The notes under the pieces: model-generated
Seen by the model: the letters and a program-made list of their open reading frames with translations, nothing else
Told to the model about the DNA's origin: nothing
The model's database searches: none
Made by a program: the position numbers and the translations under genes
Part shown: piece by piece, positions 22,090 to 31,532 of the stretch
How the letters are laid out: each line of letters starts with the position of its first letter
Numbering within the stretch: the first letter of the stretch is position 1
From: Bathymodiolus brooksi
Taxonomy: Eukaryota; Mollusca; Bivalvia; Mytilida; Modiolidae
Assembly (NCBI GenBank): GCA_963680875.1
Contig: OY804578.1
Span: 103,383,689 to 103,447,688 of the forward strand
DNA length: 64,000 nucleotides
Reading direction: 5' to 3'

Positions 22090-22942
22090 TTATTCTTTGT
22101 ATGGCCAGGAAGTTCACAATTCCAGCAAGCATTGTTTTTAGGACAATACCGTTTCAAATGTCTATCACTACCACAAACGTAACATCTCAAATTGTTTTCA
22201 TTACGCATCCGTCCTCTCCCTCTCCCAACATTATACTGTCCTCGATTTCTTCTGGCTTCCTCTCGATCTTCCTTTATCAATGTCAAAACTTTCGTCATCA
22301 TTGACATAAGAGAGGATTCTTGTGTGGCAGCAACACATGCTTCCCCTGATCTAATTCCTTCTGTAGTAGGTTCTTTCTTTTCCTCAAAAATTACCTTTTT
22401 TCCTTTCGCACATCAATTTCAACTGTTTGCCAGTCTATGGCCATTCGTATGGCATCATCTAAAGTGTCAGGCATATTGTGACGCAATTTCAATGTCATGT
22501 CTACGTTTGTCAGGACACGCACAAATTGATCACGTGCAAGCTCATCGCGCAACTGGGCATCAATTTCTGAGTACGTTTTGCGTGCCAATGTTCTTATCTT
22601 GTTACCAAGATCAAGAATGATCTCATTTTGTTCTTGCTTCAATCCTAAAAACTTGGTTTTGTAAAACTGCGGTTGCTTTACAGTTTTAAACCGTTTTTCT
22701 AAAGTTTTACATAACTCTTTACAGTCTAGTTTTACTGCTGTCTCAAGATCTTGGTACACTTTATAGGCTGTTCCCTTTACTCTTACGCCTAACAATTTAT
22801 ACTTTAGATTATTGTCTCAGCTGTTGATTTCTGCACAAGCCTTAAAACTTTCAATCCAGTCCTCCCAATCCTCCTCAATGTCACCTTTGAACACGTCTGG
22901 CATGACAATAGGTTTTTTAATTCCATGTTCCCTCTCTGCCAT
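22047..22942 (-). pseudogene. Gag (capsid plus two zinc knuckles)
   Basis: The start is placed at the ATG at 22942, 29 nt after the end of the SGNH-like frame (MAEREHGIKKPIVMPDVFKG). It continues with a Gag-capsid pattern (DWEDWIESFKACAEIN, LETAVKLDCKELCKTLEKRF, FLGLKQEQNEIILDLGNKIR). An in-frame TGA near 22816 replaces a probable Trp codon, and a frameshift lies at about 22391-22400. The C-terminal part has two CCHC knuckles, CYVCGSDRHLKRYC and CWNCELPGHTKNNC, which bind RNA in retroelement nucleocapsids, preceded by an Arg/Gly-rich stretch (GRGRGRMR). It ends at the TAG at 22047, seven nt after a slippery heptamer. Confidence 0.88.
22056..22062 (-). promoter_or_regulatory. Probable -1 ribosomal frameshift site, G GGA AAC
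   Basis: In the gag reading frame the heptamer G GGA AAC has the X XXY YYZ form, 7 nt before the gag stop. Slipping -1 enters the protease frame exactly. Seven nt downstream a stem AGCCG/CGGCT can form, and its loop segment GUUGAGG can pair with a downstream CCUUAAC (one G-U) as a pseudoknot. The heptamer and frames are seen directly. The fold is inferred by eye. Confidence 0.65.
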
Positions 22943-22970
22943 GCTTAATCTTTCAACTTCTTGCATAAAC

Positions 22971-23802
22971 CTATTTAGAAACTATCACTTCAATCTTCGT
23001 ATATTTCAGGATGAACTTTCTAATCAACTCTACTTCAGCATCAACACACTTTAAAAGTTGCTTATGCCACCGTTTCTTCAAACTATGGGTGGCATGCAGA
23101 CCATCATACAAATTAGCAAAATGGTTGCGAATGACCTTCCTTGAACCAGATCTTCTTTTCCGTATGCTTTGCTTTAAAATTGTATTATGCCATGAAACGG
23201 TATTGCAACCCTTTAGAAGTCCACTTTGTTTTCTTGAGTTGTCTAATTTAATGTCTGTATTTAACTAAATCAGTTCTTTGTCAAGCTTGTTCTGGTCAAT
23301 TTCAAGTTGCCCATCTGTCGGCAGCAATGACCTTTGTTCCTTGTCAGATTTTTTGTCCCTATACTTAACAAAGGATAAGGTCTGAATTGTCACAAACTCA
23401 ACTACAGCTGTTGGCAAAATTGTTTTTATCTTCCTTTTCAAGGATTTCCATTTATCAAACACTTGTCTACTAGTAACGTTGTCGTTAAATATAAGATCCC
23501 TGTGAGCTCTGGTTTCTCCACTTCGTTTTCTCTCTTTTCTTTCTTTAAGTCTTTCTTTTTGTTCTTTTCTTTGCTTAAACACTGTAAACTCATTTATTCC
23601 GCAAGATATTTTAACAATACCAGGTCTATCTTGATCCTTGTATTCGCTTACAATTGATAAAGTGTCATTTACCAAATTGTCAACAACAGCTCCCCTTTGT
23701 ATCACATAGCGAAAGGAAGTTTCTATAATCAAATTTCTCAAATCCATACACTCTAGAGTCTCCAACTAAAATCAAAACAGGCTTGCGGTTTTTTTCTGAC
23801 AT
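22971..23802 (-). pseudogene. SGNH/GDSL-hydrolase-like ORF of the LTR retrotransposon
   Basis: This frame lies between the leader and gag. The start is placed at the ATG at 23802 (MSEKNRKPVLILVGDSRVYG). It shows SGNH family blocks in order: block I VGDSR with the Ser codon at 23755-23757 (residue about 16); block II Gly in YVIQRGAVVDNL; block III KISCGINEF with Asn at 23592-23594 (residue about 70); block V LYDGLHA with Asp at 23103-23105 and His at 23094-23096 (residues about 233 and 236). Length is about 277 codons, within the usual SGNH range. A lysine/arginine-rich insert (KQRKEQKERLKERKERKR) follows block III. It is broken by a frameshift between blocks I and II (about 23720) and by an in-frame TAG at about 23264. 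SGNH esterase-like domains are known in ORF1 of some CR1/L2-type non-LTR elements. Its place here in an LTR element is unusual. No substrate can be inferred. Confidence 0.62.
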
Positions 23803-23944
23803 TCACTTGTTAAACACTTGTCCTTTCTTGAATGTTGTAATTCTGAACTTTCCCTCGGTATTTAGTCACATCTTATATATACGTCTGAAAATTAAACCAA
23901 ACAGTGTTAGAATTAGATTTTAGAGCTGTCAATTTTTTGTTCTT

Positions 23945-24020
23945 CCTTCGACGGGATTTGAACCCACACCATTGATACACTGCAGCAACATTCGCTGCGC
24001 CCTAGATCACTCGCCCCTAC
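23945..24020 (-). other. tRNA-like sequence in the retrotransposon leader
   Basis: On the minus strand GGCGAGTGATCTAGGGCGC resembles a pol III A box region, GCAGC-GAATGTT-GCTGC an anticodon arm with a 7-nt loop, and GTGGGTTCAAATCCCGTC a T arm with B box (23953-23964). The acceptor stem does not pair, so it is not a tRNA gene. It could be a SINE head or captured tRNA relic between PBS and the first ORF. Confidence 0.5.
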
Positions 24021-24093
24021 TTTCCGGTATATTGTCGTTCGTAACCTTCTTTGTGGTATTAAGTCTTATCATACAGCCTGAACTTCTAATTAC

Positions 24094-24115
24094 CAAATCC
24101 CACCGCTGCTCACCA
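24094..24115 (-). other. Primer-binding site, tRNA-Leu type
   Basis: One nt inside the 5' LTR, the plus strand reads CCCACCGCTGCTCACCA. This matches the 3' end of a tRNA-Leu (AAG/UAG class, ...CCCACCGCTGCCA-CCA) with one extra base. The minus strand therefore starts TGGTGAGCAGCGGTGGGA, a primer-binding site. Confidence 0.75.
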
Positions 24116-24116
24116 A

Positions 24117-24324
24117 TGTAACGCAGTAACCTTTGAAGAAATTTAATAAGATACCTTCCGATAATGTTATTTACAAGAATTAATATATACAAACATCAAA
24201 ATCCAAGGATAGTAACAGTCACAATTAAAACCGGCTTTCAACCTCCGCAACACACTATCACCAACAACCCAAAAACCTTTCTGTGCATGACAAACAACGT
24301 TCTTCCTTATTTTCGATTGTCACA
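24117..24324 (-). repeat. 5' LTR (208 bp)
   Basis: Pairs with 17577-17784, with about nine differences by eye and termini TGTAAC...GTCACA. It is followed by the target duplicate AGTG at 24325-24328. Confidence 0.93.
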
Positions 24325-24830
24325 AGTGTATTGCCGATTATATTCTAAGCCTTATCCACATATTTGTAAATCTAATATGGCGAACTTTCTACTTATACAG
24401 CCTATTCCGGACTGTAGGGACAAATTCGTTTTTCAGACACTAACCCTTAATGACATTCAATGATCAGTACCACCAAGACTAGCTATATCTGGGTGCTATG
24501 GTACCGTGGTAGTTAAATTTATTTAAAAAGTGGCGGTGAATATTGGTTGTGAATACACGTTATCATAGAACACATGGTACGAAAAGGTAAGATTATACAG
24601 TGGAATGAAGAGTATAAGTTCGAGGGGATTGTCGAATATAAAATCAATCATCTCCCTTCTACAATCTGCGTTCTTCTCAGTAGTTTGCTTGCAGGAGGAT
24701 CAAACCTCTGTATTGCTGTAATACTGGAACAGGTGCTCCTTTGTTTCCCAGCCTTGTGATTTATTTCATGGGCATTCCTTACATCAATATGTTAGATTGG
24801 AAACTTTTTATAACCTCTCAAATCTATTAA

Positions 24831-25078
24831 AGGGTTAGTGTTAGAGCTATGGTGTTTTATATTTTACTTCCAACAATATTTCAGTTATATCGTTGCAATT
24901 TGTTTTAATTTTATTGATGGGGGAAATCGATGCACACGGAGAAAACCATAGACCTATCGCAAGTTACAGACAAACTTTATCACATAATGTTTTAGCGTTA
25001 GTGGTGATATGCCCTAATTGCATATGTAGCTGTAAATCCAAATATCATACGATCACAGCCACGACGGCCCCTAAAAGC
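24831..25078 (-). mobile_element. SINE-1 copy in the duplicated unit
   Basis: Partner of 14877-15150. The telomere-like tail has decayed to 'gggttagtgttagagctatgg', and the head ends near 'acgacggccccta'. The B box is lost through a deletion around 25000. Confidence 0.75.
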
Positions 25079-25189
25079 TAATACGGAATCCGTTTAAACC
25101 ACAGAAATCTTTAACAATGTAGAACAAGTGAAGGTATCTTATTGTTGAGCTGAAACCCTGGAAAAAAATAAGTGTTTCTAATATTTAGA

Positions 25190-25400
25190 AAGTTAAGAAA
25201 AAAATCGTAGACGCCAAAAGGGAAAACAGAAGCCGTAAATCGAAGAAGGACAGACATTACAACGTCCAAAATTGGACGAAAACTAAAGTTCCAGTTTTAC
25301 CAATCCCACAAAGACCCGGTGTTGACGTAGGTTCTCATGGAAGATAGGCAGTTCTTGTCCTACTGGTGCCACCCATCTTATTAATTTATAGCATTGAAGC
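25190..25400 (+). mobile_element. SINE-2 copy, 5'-truncated
   Basis: Partner of 15255-15500: 'agccgtaaatcgaagaaggacagacatta', 'ggttctcatggaagataggcagttcttgtcctactggtgcca'. Confidence 0.6.
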
Positions 25401-25415
25401 AGTGTGTGGGGATAA

Positions 25416-25930
25416 CGAGGTTTTTTTCTTGAGAACAATCGTAGGGTTATTCTTAACATACCTTGTTTTATGGATGCAATACCTACAAAATGTAAAGATG
25501 AATGTTTGTTTGTATAGCTATGATAAATGATTATGCCAAAATGTAGTTAGAATACGGCCTCTATAAATATTAAAAAGCAAACTTTAAGAGATGACAATTA
25601 CAATCTAGCATAAATAAGAGTGAGTGAGTGATCGTTGTTTAACGCCAACTCAGCAATTTTTAGCTATATCATGGCGACTTTAAATAAGAAAGCGGTCGTG
25701 AAATTGCGCTATCTACTTTGATGACCAAGACTTGCGGCCATAAACCATTTGAGCATGAGTAAAAACAATCGATCAGAACAATGTATCAAATAAATACTTT
25801 GGTCTGATTCGACAATTTTGGAGTACTCAGTACGAAAATCGAACTCGAAAGGCTTACATATATGACGGTAAGGCCTGATTTATGGAATGATACACTAATG
25901 ATATTCTATGTCAATACGCCATAGATACGA
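25416..25930. other. Spacer with a minus-strand SINE tail (25618-25685)
   Basis: 'gtgagtgagtgatcgttgtttaacgccaactcagcaatttttagctatatcatggcga' is the SINE 3' domain on the minus strand with an (ACTC)n-type tail. The rest is single-copy AT-rich DNA. Confidence 0.65.
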
Positions 25931-25939
25931 ATGATCGTC

Positions 25940-26085
25940 TTATTTACGTTATTTGTATTTGTTTACGCATAGTGGTGTCCAAACATATTGTGCTGTGTTT
26001 TTGCTTTGCTTTGCTTCGTATTGTGTACCATATGTTGCCAGTTTCTCTGGATTGGCCTTTTTGATTGCCTCTTTGGTATAAGCAT
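25940..26085 (-). mobile_element. Dispersed element R3, reverse copy
   Basis: On the minus strand 'aggccaatccagagaaactggcaac...acacaatatgtttggacaccactatgcgtaaacaaatacaaataacgtaa' matches 8060-8217. The short hydrophobic frames over it are shadows. Confidence 0.7.
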
Positions 26086-26399
26086 ATGTTATTGGTATAG
26101 CTAACATATATAAACAGAACAATAACAATTGTACAATAGGATTCAGAAACAAACAAATCTTTTTTTAAATCTGTTTCCTATGAAGAACTTACAAAATTAA
26201 TATGACAAAAAATATACATGCATGCTGATTTAAATTTCAAACTTGTGAGAATTATTTATGCATTGAGGGAGAAAAAAAACAAAAATGTATGTAAGCATGT
26301 AGTTGAAAGCTACACAATTTACTTGAAAATAATAATACAAAGAGATTGAATAAGATTGAAAAGGTGAAACATATTATGTGAGCATGTCAGGGTGTAAAT
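26086..26399. other. AT-rich spacer
   Basis: Nothing recognised. Confidence 0.4.
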
Positions 26400-26900
26400 C
26401 TTTTACTTTTTATGATGAAGGTTTGGACTGATTTAAATACTCCATTGTTTTCTTCGTCATTTAGATTAACTGAGCCAAAAATAAGTAGATTCCGTGAAAT
26501 TGTTTCGGGAATGTCCAAAGGTGAGAAGAAACGTTGTTATCTTAGAGTCGTGTGACGCGGACAATCTAATAAGAAATGAAATACAGTTTCAGTTATTCCA
26601 CAGATACAATTTGGCGATTCAACAAGGTTTCTAATAAAGAGGTGTGCATTTAAGGCACTACAATTCATACGTAGTCTCGTATGTAGTATCTTACCTAACC
26701 TACATCCAACATAATAATGGGCTGGAACTTTAGTATTTTGAGTGTTGATAAGAGATTTATTTGAATTTAGCGATTCCAAATTACGAGTGGGAAGTGGTAT
26801 ATCATTCCATGCTTTCACGGTTGAGGGCAGAAAGTATTCAGAATAAAGACTAATTCGACAGTTTATATTAACAATAGTGTTGGTATTCTCTATGGTTTAT
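26400..26900 (-). pseudogene. Jockey/CR1-like retrotransposon, 3'-terminal fragment
   Basis: The minus-strand peptide EYFLPSTVKAWNDIPLPTRN leads into YYVGCRLGKILHTRLRMNCSALN, NLVESPNCICG and a His/Cys end (FHFLLDCPRH). This is the post-RT zinc-binding tail also present in the element at 31533-33480. After a stop at 26537 the same frame family continues to a terminal block (GSVNLNDEENNGVF..KSKRF) equivalent to the last residues of the larger copy. There is no RT domain. It is a classic 5'-truncated insertion. Confidence 0.82.
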
Positions 26901-27639
26901 TCTAAACGTTGTGACATAACATTAGATAGGTCAACATACTGTAGGATCGGAGTAACTTACTTGCACCGATATATTAAGAACTAAGGAATAATGAAAGAGA
27001 CGGATTTAATTAAGGATCAATCACAATATGTCAGAAATGATTGAAAATAAATCTTTGTTCATCTATCTATGTATTAAATAAATATCTCAAGACGTAAATA
27101 TATTGTGTACAATTAATTTTCCAATGGAATATCCTATCAATAACTGATACGTTGACAACTGTATTGTAGAATTCTGCCTTGTTCCTTTCTCAGCAGCCAT
27201 ATTCTACGACGATGATTTATAGATTGCCTTTTATGTTATTAAATTGAAAGTTTCCATACAGTTATGGTACTAAAGTAGCTTTTACAAAGATGATGAAGTA
27301 TGATTTGATTATATTTCGTAATGATATTTACTTACTTAAATTTGAAAAGTTAAAAGACATATTATTGATTCTATCAGTTATTACCGAGTTCAACGTTTTC
27401 TAGTGTTCATCCAACAGCTTCAAGCAATATAATATCTGCATTCGTGGCACGTTATATATTGTTTGTCATTTTTTTAGAAAATTTCGAAAAAATGAGAACG
27501 TCAGATCGATATTTTTTCTCACAACTGTAAACAATCGTCGATTTATTCATGATGATACATCAACATCGCCAGGAAGCTTTAGATACAAATACATAAGATA
27601 CCAAATATAGGTTCAGTGAATGCTATAAGCATTAGCGAA
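26901..27639. other. AT-rich spacer
   Basis: No gene or repeat recognised. Confidence 0.4.
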
Positions 27640-27905
27640 ACCAGAAGGGACAGTCAAAAATGGACATTCTAGAGACACAGGTAAAACTGGACACAAGACA
27701 CACAGCGAAGACAAAGAAAGCAAAACATACACAGAAACTAACAAATAAGGTTTCTATTATCAGACAGATTACTGTTATGTGCATTTTCTTCCAAGAGAAG
27801 AATGAAGATACCAAAGAGGTGGTCAGAAATCGTGAATCGAAATAGGACCGACAATATAATGGCCAAACAATGATCTGCAAAACACTACACAGAAAAGTTT
27901 TATTA
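27640..27905 (+). mobile_element. Worn R3 piece joined to a SINE-2 piece
   Basis: 27640-27760 ('cagtcaaaaatggacattctagagacacaggt..') resembles R3. 27795-27905 ('gaagataccaaagaggtggtcagaaatcgtgaatcg...atctgcaaaacactacacagaaaag') is the SINE-2 body. The overlapping 61- and 82-residue frames are not genes. Confidence 0.55.
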
Positions 27906-28690
27906 TTAAATTGATGAGTGGTGATAGACGGAAATATCAGCTATCAGTTCGTCAATAAATCACGGATACAATGAGTGCATGTAAATCTTATCTTTAGATA
28001 TTCAATGTTATTTTACTCGTTTAGATATAATTGATCTAACTTGTACACGTATAAGGTTCTCCCTGGGAATAGAAAAACAAGTTTTAAGTTTCTTCTTTGT
28101 GGAGTGCAATCATTTCGGAGGGAATATCCGTCACTGGATTTATCAAATTAAGCAAATCAATCCAAAGATATTACGTGAACGAAGGCCTCGTTTTCATACA
28201 CATGCACATTGCAGAATATAATTTGATTCTAATAAGCAATAGCAATATTTAATATAAAAACATAACTAAGTCACGGATATGACAGATACAAATATCAAAG
28301 CGATACAAATGATGAATTTATACTTAAAAAAGGTAAAAATTGGCGCGAATTTTTTACATCAAAGGTCTTTGTCAAATGAACGGGAACGGAGAAGAAACAC
28401 ACACACACGTTCAAATAAGTGACCTTGTATGTAGTAGTGGTAGCCGACGTGGTTGTTTTCATACATATAGCAAAAAGAAAAATAATCTATTCGATTTTCG
28501 CTATTTGAATAATTGGATTGTTAATTATTTTTCACTTTCTAAATATCAGCAATTTAATATTTTAAATGATATCGCTGTAACTTTGTTTATGGGATAGGTA
28601 CAAGTAAATTAGAATTTAATAATTAGACAGCCTTTTATTTGACTAAGAGTAGTGAAAATGAGATTCACAGTAGCAGTATTAATTAATACG
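27906..28690. other. AT-rich spacer
   Basis: Contains a short 'acacacacacac' run at about 28397. No supported gene. Confidence 0.4.
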
Positions 28691-28704
28691 TTGTATCTCT
28701 CCAA

Positions 28705-28772
28705 ATAACTTGTACGCCACGATATAGCTGAAATATTGCTAAAGATGGCGTTAAACACCAATCAATCAATCC
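28705..28772 (+). mobile_element. SINE 3' domain fragment
   Basis: 'acgccacgatatagctgaaatattgctaaagatggcgttaaacaccaatcaatcaatc' is the conserved 3' domain with an (AATC)n tail. Confidence 0.75.
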
Positions 28773-28856
28773 AGATAACTTGCAAGCTTTATATCGTTCA
28801 AGGTTTGGGTTATTCATTAAATTACAGTCTGATTTCGTGCTTTCCATGTGGTGTTA

Positions 28857-28950
28857 TTGTTTTCAGATTTACCTTTATATATCGTGATATTGTTTCTAGA
28901 TTTTGTTTTCAGATTTACCTTTATAAATCGTGATATTGTTTCTAAATTTT
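28857..28950. repeat. 47-bp direct duplication
   Basis: 'gttttcagatttacctttata.atcgtgatattgtttcta' occurs twice in a row. Confidence 0.8.
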
Positions 28951-29130
28951 CCTCTTATTTTATACTGATGCTATTTATAGATTCGATGTTTTCAATGTGT
29001 AAGCGCCGTTTTCGGTTTTTTTCCCTTAATTTTATTTTTATTAACAGTTCTTCTTGTATTTTTTCATTGTAGTGTTTATGTTTATGTTAATCTAGAAACA
29101 ACAGCAACACAAAGGAGAACCTATTTTACA

Positions 29131-29301
<171 letters not shown>

Positions 29302-29735
29302 GTTTAACGTCCAGCCAGCAATTTTTCAGCTATATTCAGGACGAGAGCATGTTTACAATAAATCAATATGTAGGTTGAAAACGGGGGACGGATAGGCCAA
29401 TGGGCAAACAAATGTATACGCCACGGAACTCGAAACAAGAAAAGGTGATTGGGAGGGACGGAGAATTTAGCCAGTGCAACAGGTCTCCTATGGACCACTC
29501 ATCATGAGCATACATCATGAGCATAATGCTCATAATGAGCTGTTACACTGGGTTCATTAACGTCCGAAGAGGGTGGCAATCTCTCAACACGGGACCTCGG
29601 TTTTATTTATGTCTCATCCGAAGGACGGGTTGGTTGTGAATTTATACATCCCGCGCAACCGACGGATGCCCCTTCAAACCGAAGAAGCTCTCGGTCCCAT
29701 TTCTATACCCCGGGGTTCCCGCGGGGTTATTTTAC
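29302..29735 (-). mobile_element. SINE-3 copy with (TCAA)n tail
   Basis: On the minus strand this runs from 'aaccccgcgggaaccccgggg' through 'gcatccgtcggttgcgcgggatgt', 'acccgtccttcggatgagacataa' and 'catgctctcgtcctgaatatagctgaaaaattgctggctggacgttaaac' to the microsatellite. The last 40 bp are the 3' domain shared with SINE-1. A palindromic patch 'catgagcataatgctcat' lies at about 29517. A fragment of the same family with a short (AATC)n tail is at 29848-29915. Confidence 0.75.
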
Positions 29736-29847
29736 ATATGTAGCAGTAATTTCCTTTCTACTTAGTTTATCATTTCATATTTATAGAAATATTTCTTACT
29801 TTTCCTTTTGTTATCTATATATATTTTACATATTATTAAACTTGTTC

Positions 29848-29915
29848 TCGTCCTGAATATAGCTGAAATACTGCTCATTGGACTTTAATAACCAATAATC
29901 AATCAATCAATTATT
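29848..29915 (+). mobile_element. SINE-3 3' fragment
   Basis: 'ttctcgtcctgaatatagctgaaatactgctcattggactttaataacc' followed by 'aataatcaatcaatcaatt'. A 5'-truncated copy in the opposite orientation to 29302. Confidence 0.75.
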
Positions 29916-30472
29916 TCCTAACGTTTTATTTTATCTGATTCCTCTTTAACCTAAGCAATATATTTTAAAATGTTTTCTGTTTATTTATAATATTTTCACA
30001 GGAGCAATGTTTGCTTAGTCATTGCAACCAATTTTAATTAAATAAGAGTATTGGAATGTCGAGTGTTTCATTTTATGATCGATGACAATTTATGCAGGTG
30101 AGTAAATCGGCAAATAATCCGAACAAACTTACAGATGGAATGCAAACGGCCGTAGATGGTTCAGTTACTTCTGATTGTTTTATAAGCACTACTGCATGTA
30201 AACTTTTAATTGTCATAATGAAGTTTTCTCAACACTTCAGTAAGAACACGGTAAAATGAGTCGAAAATTTCAATCACATTAGATGCATTGCGGTCCCAGC
30301 AGAATCGTGGAAGATCAAAACAAATATCATTTTTTGCAAATATGGTATTCAATAGTCAAGACCACCATATTAATTGAATATACATAGATTGTTTTTATAC
30401 AAACTGTAATTATTTGATATTATTGAATAGCACCATATAATATTACATGCAGAATGTCACCAAAAGGTAGAA
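29916..30472. other. AT-rich spacer
   Basis: Nothing recognised. Confidence 0.4.
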
Positions 30473-30795
30473 TCGCATCGGTGGTGTAATGGTGAGCGTG
30501 CTCGCCTCGAGAGTGGTAGATCGTGGGTTCGAGCCCAGATCGGTCAAACCAAAGGCTATTAGAAGAGTTTGAAGATACCAAAGGGGTAAACAGAAAGGAG
30601 TATATCGAATAAGAACAGACAACACAATGACCAACAGAAAAGGTACAAAAGGACAAACAACGATCTACAAAACATACACATAAAACTAAAGCTCGAGTAA
30701 TAATAACCCTACCGAAAACCAGGGGAGAACTCAGATGCTCCGGCAGGGTAAGCAGTTCCTGTTCCACTAGTGACACACTAGTGATATAAAATTGG
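30473..30795 (+). mobile_element. SINE-2, best copy, with tRNA-like head
   Basis: The first 73 nt (30474-30546) are tRNA-like: A box TGGTGTAATGG (30482-30492), anticodon-arm-like CTCGCCTCGAGAG, and B box GGTTCGAGCC (30526-30535). The ends do not form a proper acceptor stem. The body follows: 'agaagagtttgaagataccaaaggggtaaacagaaagg', 'aagaacagacaacacaatgaccaac', 'gatctacaaaacatacacata'. The end is 'gcaggttaagcagttcctgttccactagtgacacactag'-like. Other body pieces lie at 13670, 15255, 16930, 25190, 27795, 53600, 53935 and 58840. The tRNA source resembles Gly or Asp/Glu, not settled. Confidence 0.85.
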
Positions 30796-30854
30796 TATGT
30801 GTTGCTTCTCTGCTAAGCCCACAGCATTAAGGAGAAATAGCAAAGACTGGTGGG

Positions 30855-31075
30855 CGAGGAATCAGGCTAATGTGTCCGAGTGGGGCGACATGTCTATCCG
30901 CGGACTGCTGTTTCAGTGAACTAGCACTATAAAAATTCATCTAAGTGTGTTGGTCTAGTACAAAGTGGATCTCATCATCATCTCATTGAAAAGTAACTTT
31001 TTCTCGCCATGATATAGCTGAAAAATGGCTGAGTTTGCGCTTAGCTATATATCACTCGCTCACCCAAAGGTTAGC
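30855..31075 (+). mobile_element. SINE-4 fragment with shared 3' domain
   Basis: 'gtgtccgagtggggcgacatgt', 'tagcactataaaaattcatct', then 'tctcgccatgatatagctgaaaaatggctgag' and a tail 'atcactcgctcaccc'. A reverse copy of the same family lies at 59095-59300. Confidence 0.65.
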
Positions 31076-31532
31076 CTGCAATATTGCCCTGATATTTGTA
31101 CTACTTCAATATCCCTTCAAAGCATAACATCGTGAACATGTCAAGTCATACTTTTAAAGCTCCGCTATACAATAAAATCGTTATTGTGCAAGTACAGCTG
31201 TTAGTTTAAACATATTTTATTAATTAATTCAATATAACATTACAATATTCAGATGTATACATTACATAATAAGAAAGTAATTAATAGGATTGGGAAACAA
31301 GTTACAAGAACTTATATCAATCCCTATCCGTAGGAATAAATTTCATATATAATATACTGTGAATCTCTAAGGGGAGAAGCAAATATATTAACTAACTAAT
31401 AAATTTGATATAAATTACAGAAGGTATAAGAAGATAAAACAAAGAAAGTGATCTGGTGTTTGATGTAAAAAATGTTTGATTCAAAGTAATTAATAAAGTA
31501 GAAAGAAATAAGGGAACTAGGTACTGCTGATG
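31076..31532 (-). other. Probable 3' untranslated end of the non-LTR element
   Basis: AT-rich sequence downstream (minus strand) of the ORF2 stop at 31533. No sharp boundary or poly(A) was found. Confidence 0.35.

Larger units (their letters stand above)
17577..24324 (-). mobile_element. Ty3/Gypsy-like LTR retrotransposon with extra SGNH-like ORF
   Basis: A complete but decayed element of 6748 bp, read on the minus strand: LTR, primer-binding site, leader, SGNH-like frame, gag, protease, RT, RNase H, integrase, acidic tail, polypurine tract, LTR. Direct repeats AGTG (17573-17576 and 24325-24328) flank it, and the duplicated unit's other copy shows the empty site near 14547. The two 208-bp LTRs differ at about nine positions by eye, so insertion is not recent. 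The order RT-RNase H-integrase is that of Ty3/Gypsy. Frameshifts, in-frame stops and a nested 192-bp insertion make it inactive. Confidence 0.93.
24329..25415. repeat. Large tandem duplication, copy B, part 2
   Basis: This resumes the alignment to copy A at 14548 ('..ccacatatttgtaaatctaat.tgg.gaactttctact') and runs to the point where copy A meets copy B. It contains the paired SINE-1 (24831-25078) and SINE-2 (25190-25400) copies. Confidence 0.88.

Noticed and set aside
30474..30546. A tRNA gene
   Set aside because: A and B boxes are good but the acceptor and anticodon stems do not pair properly and a SINE body follows. It is a SINE head.
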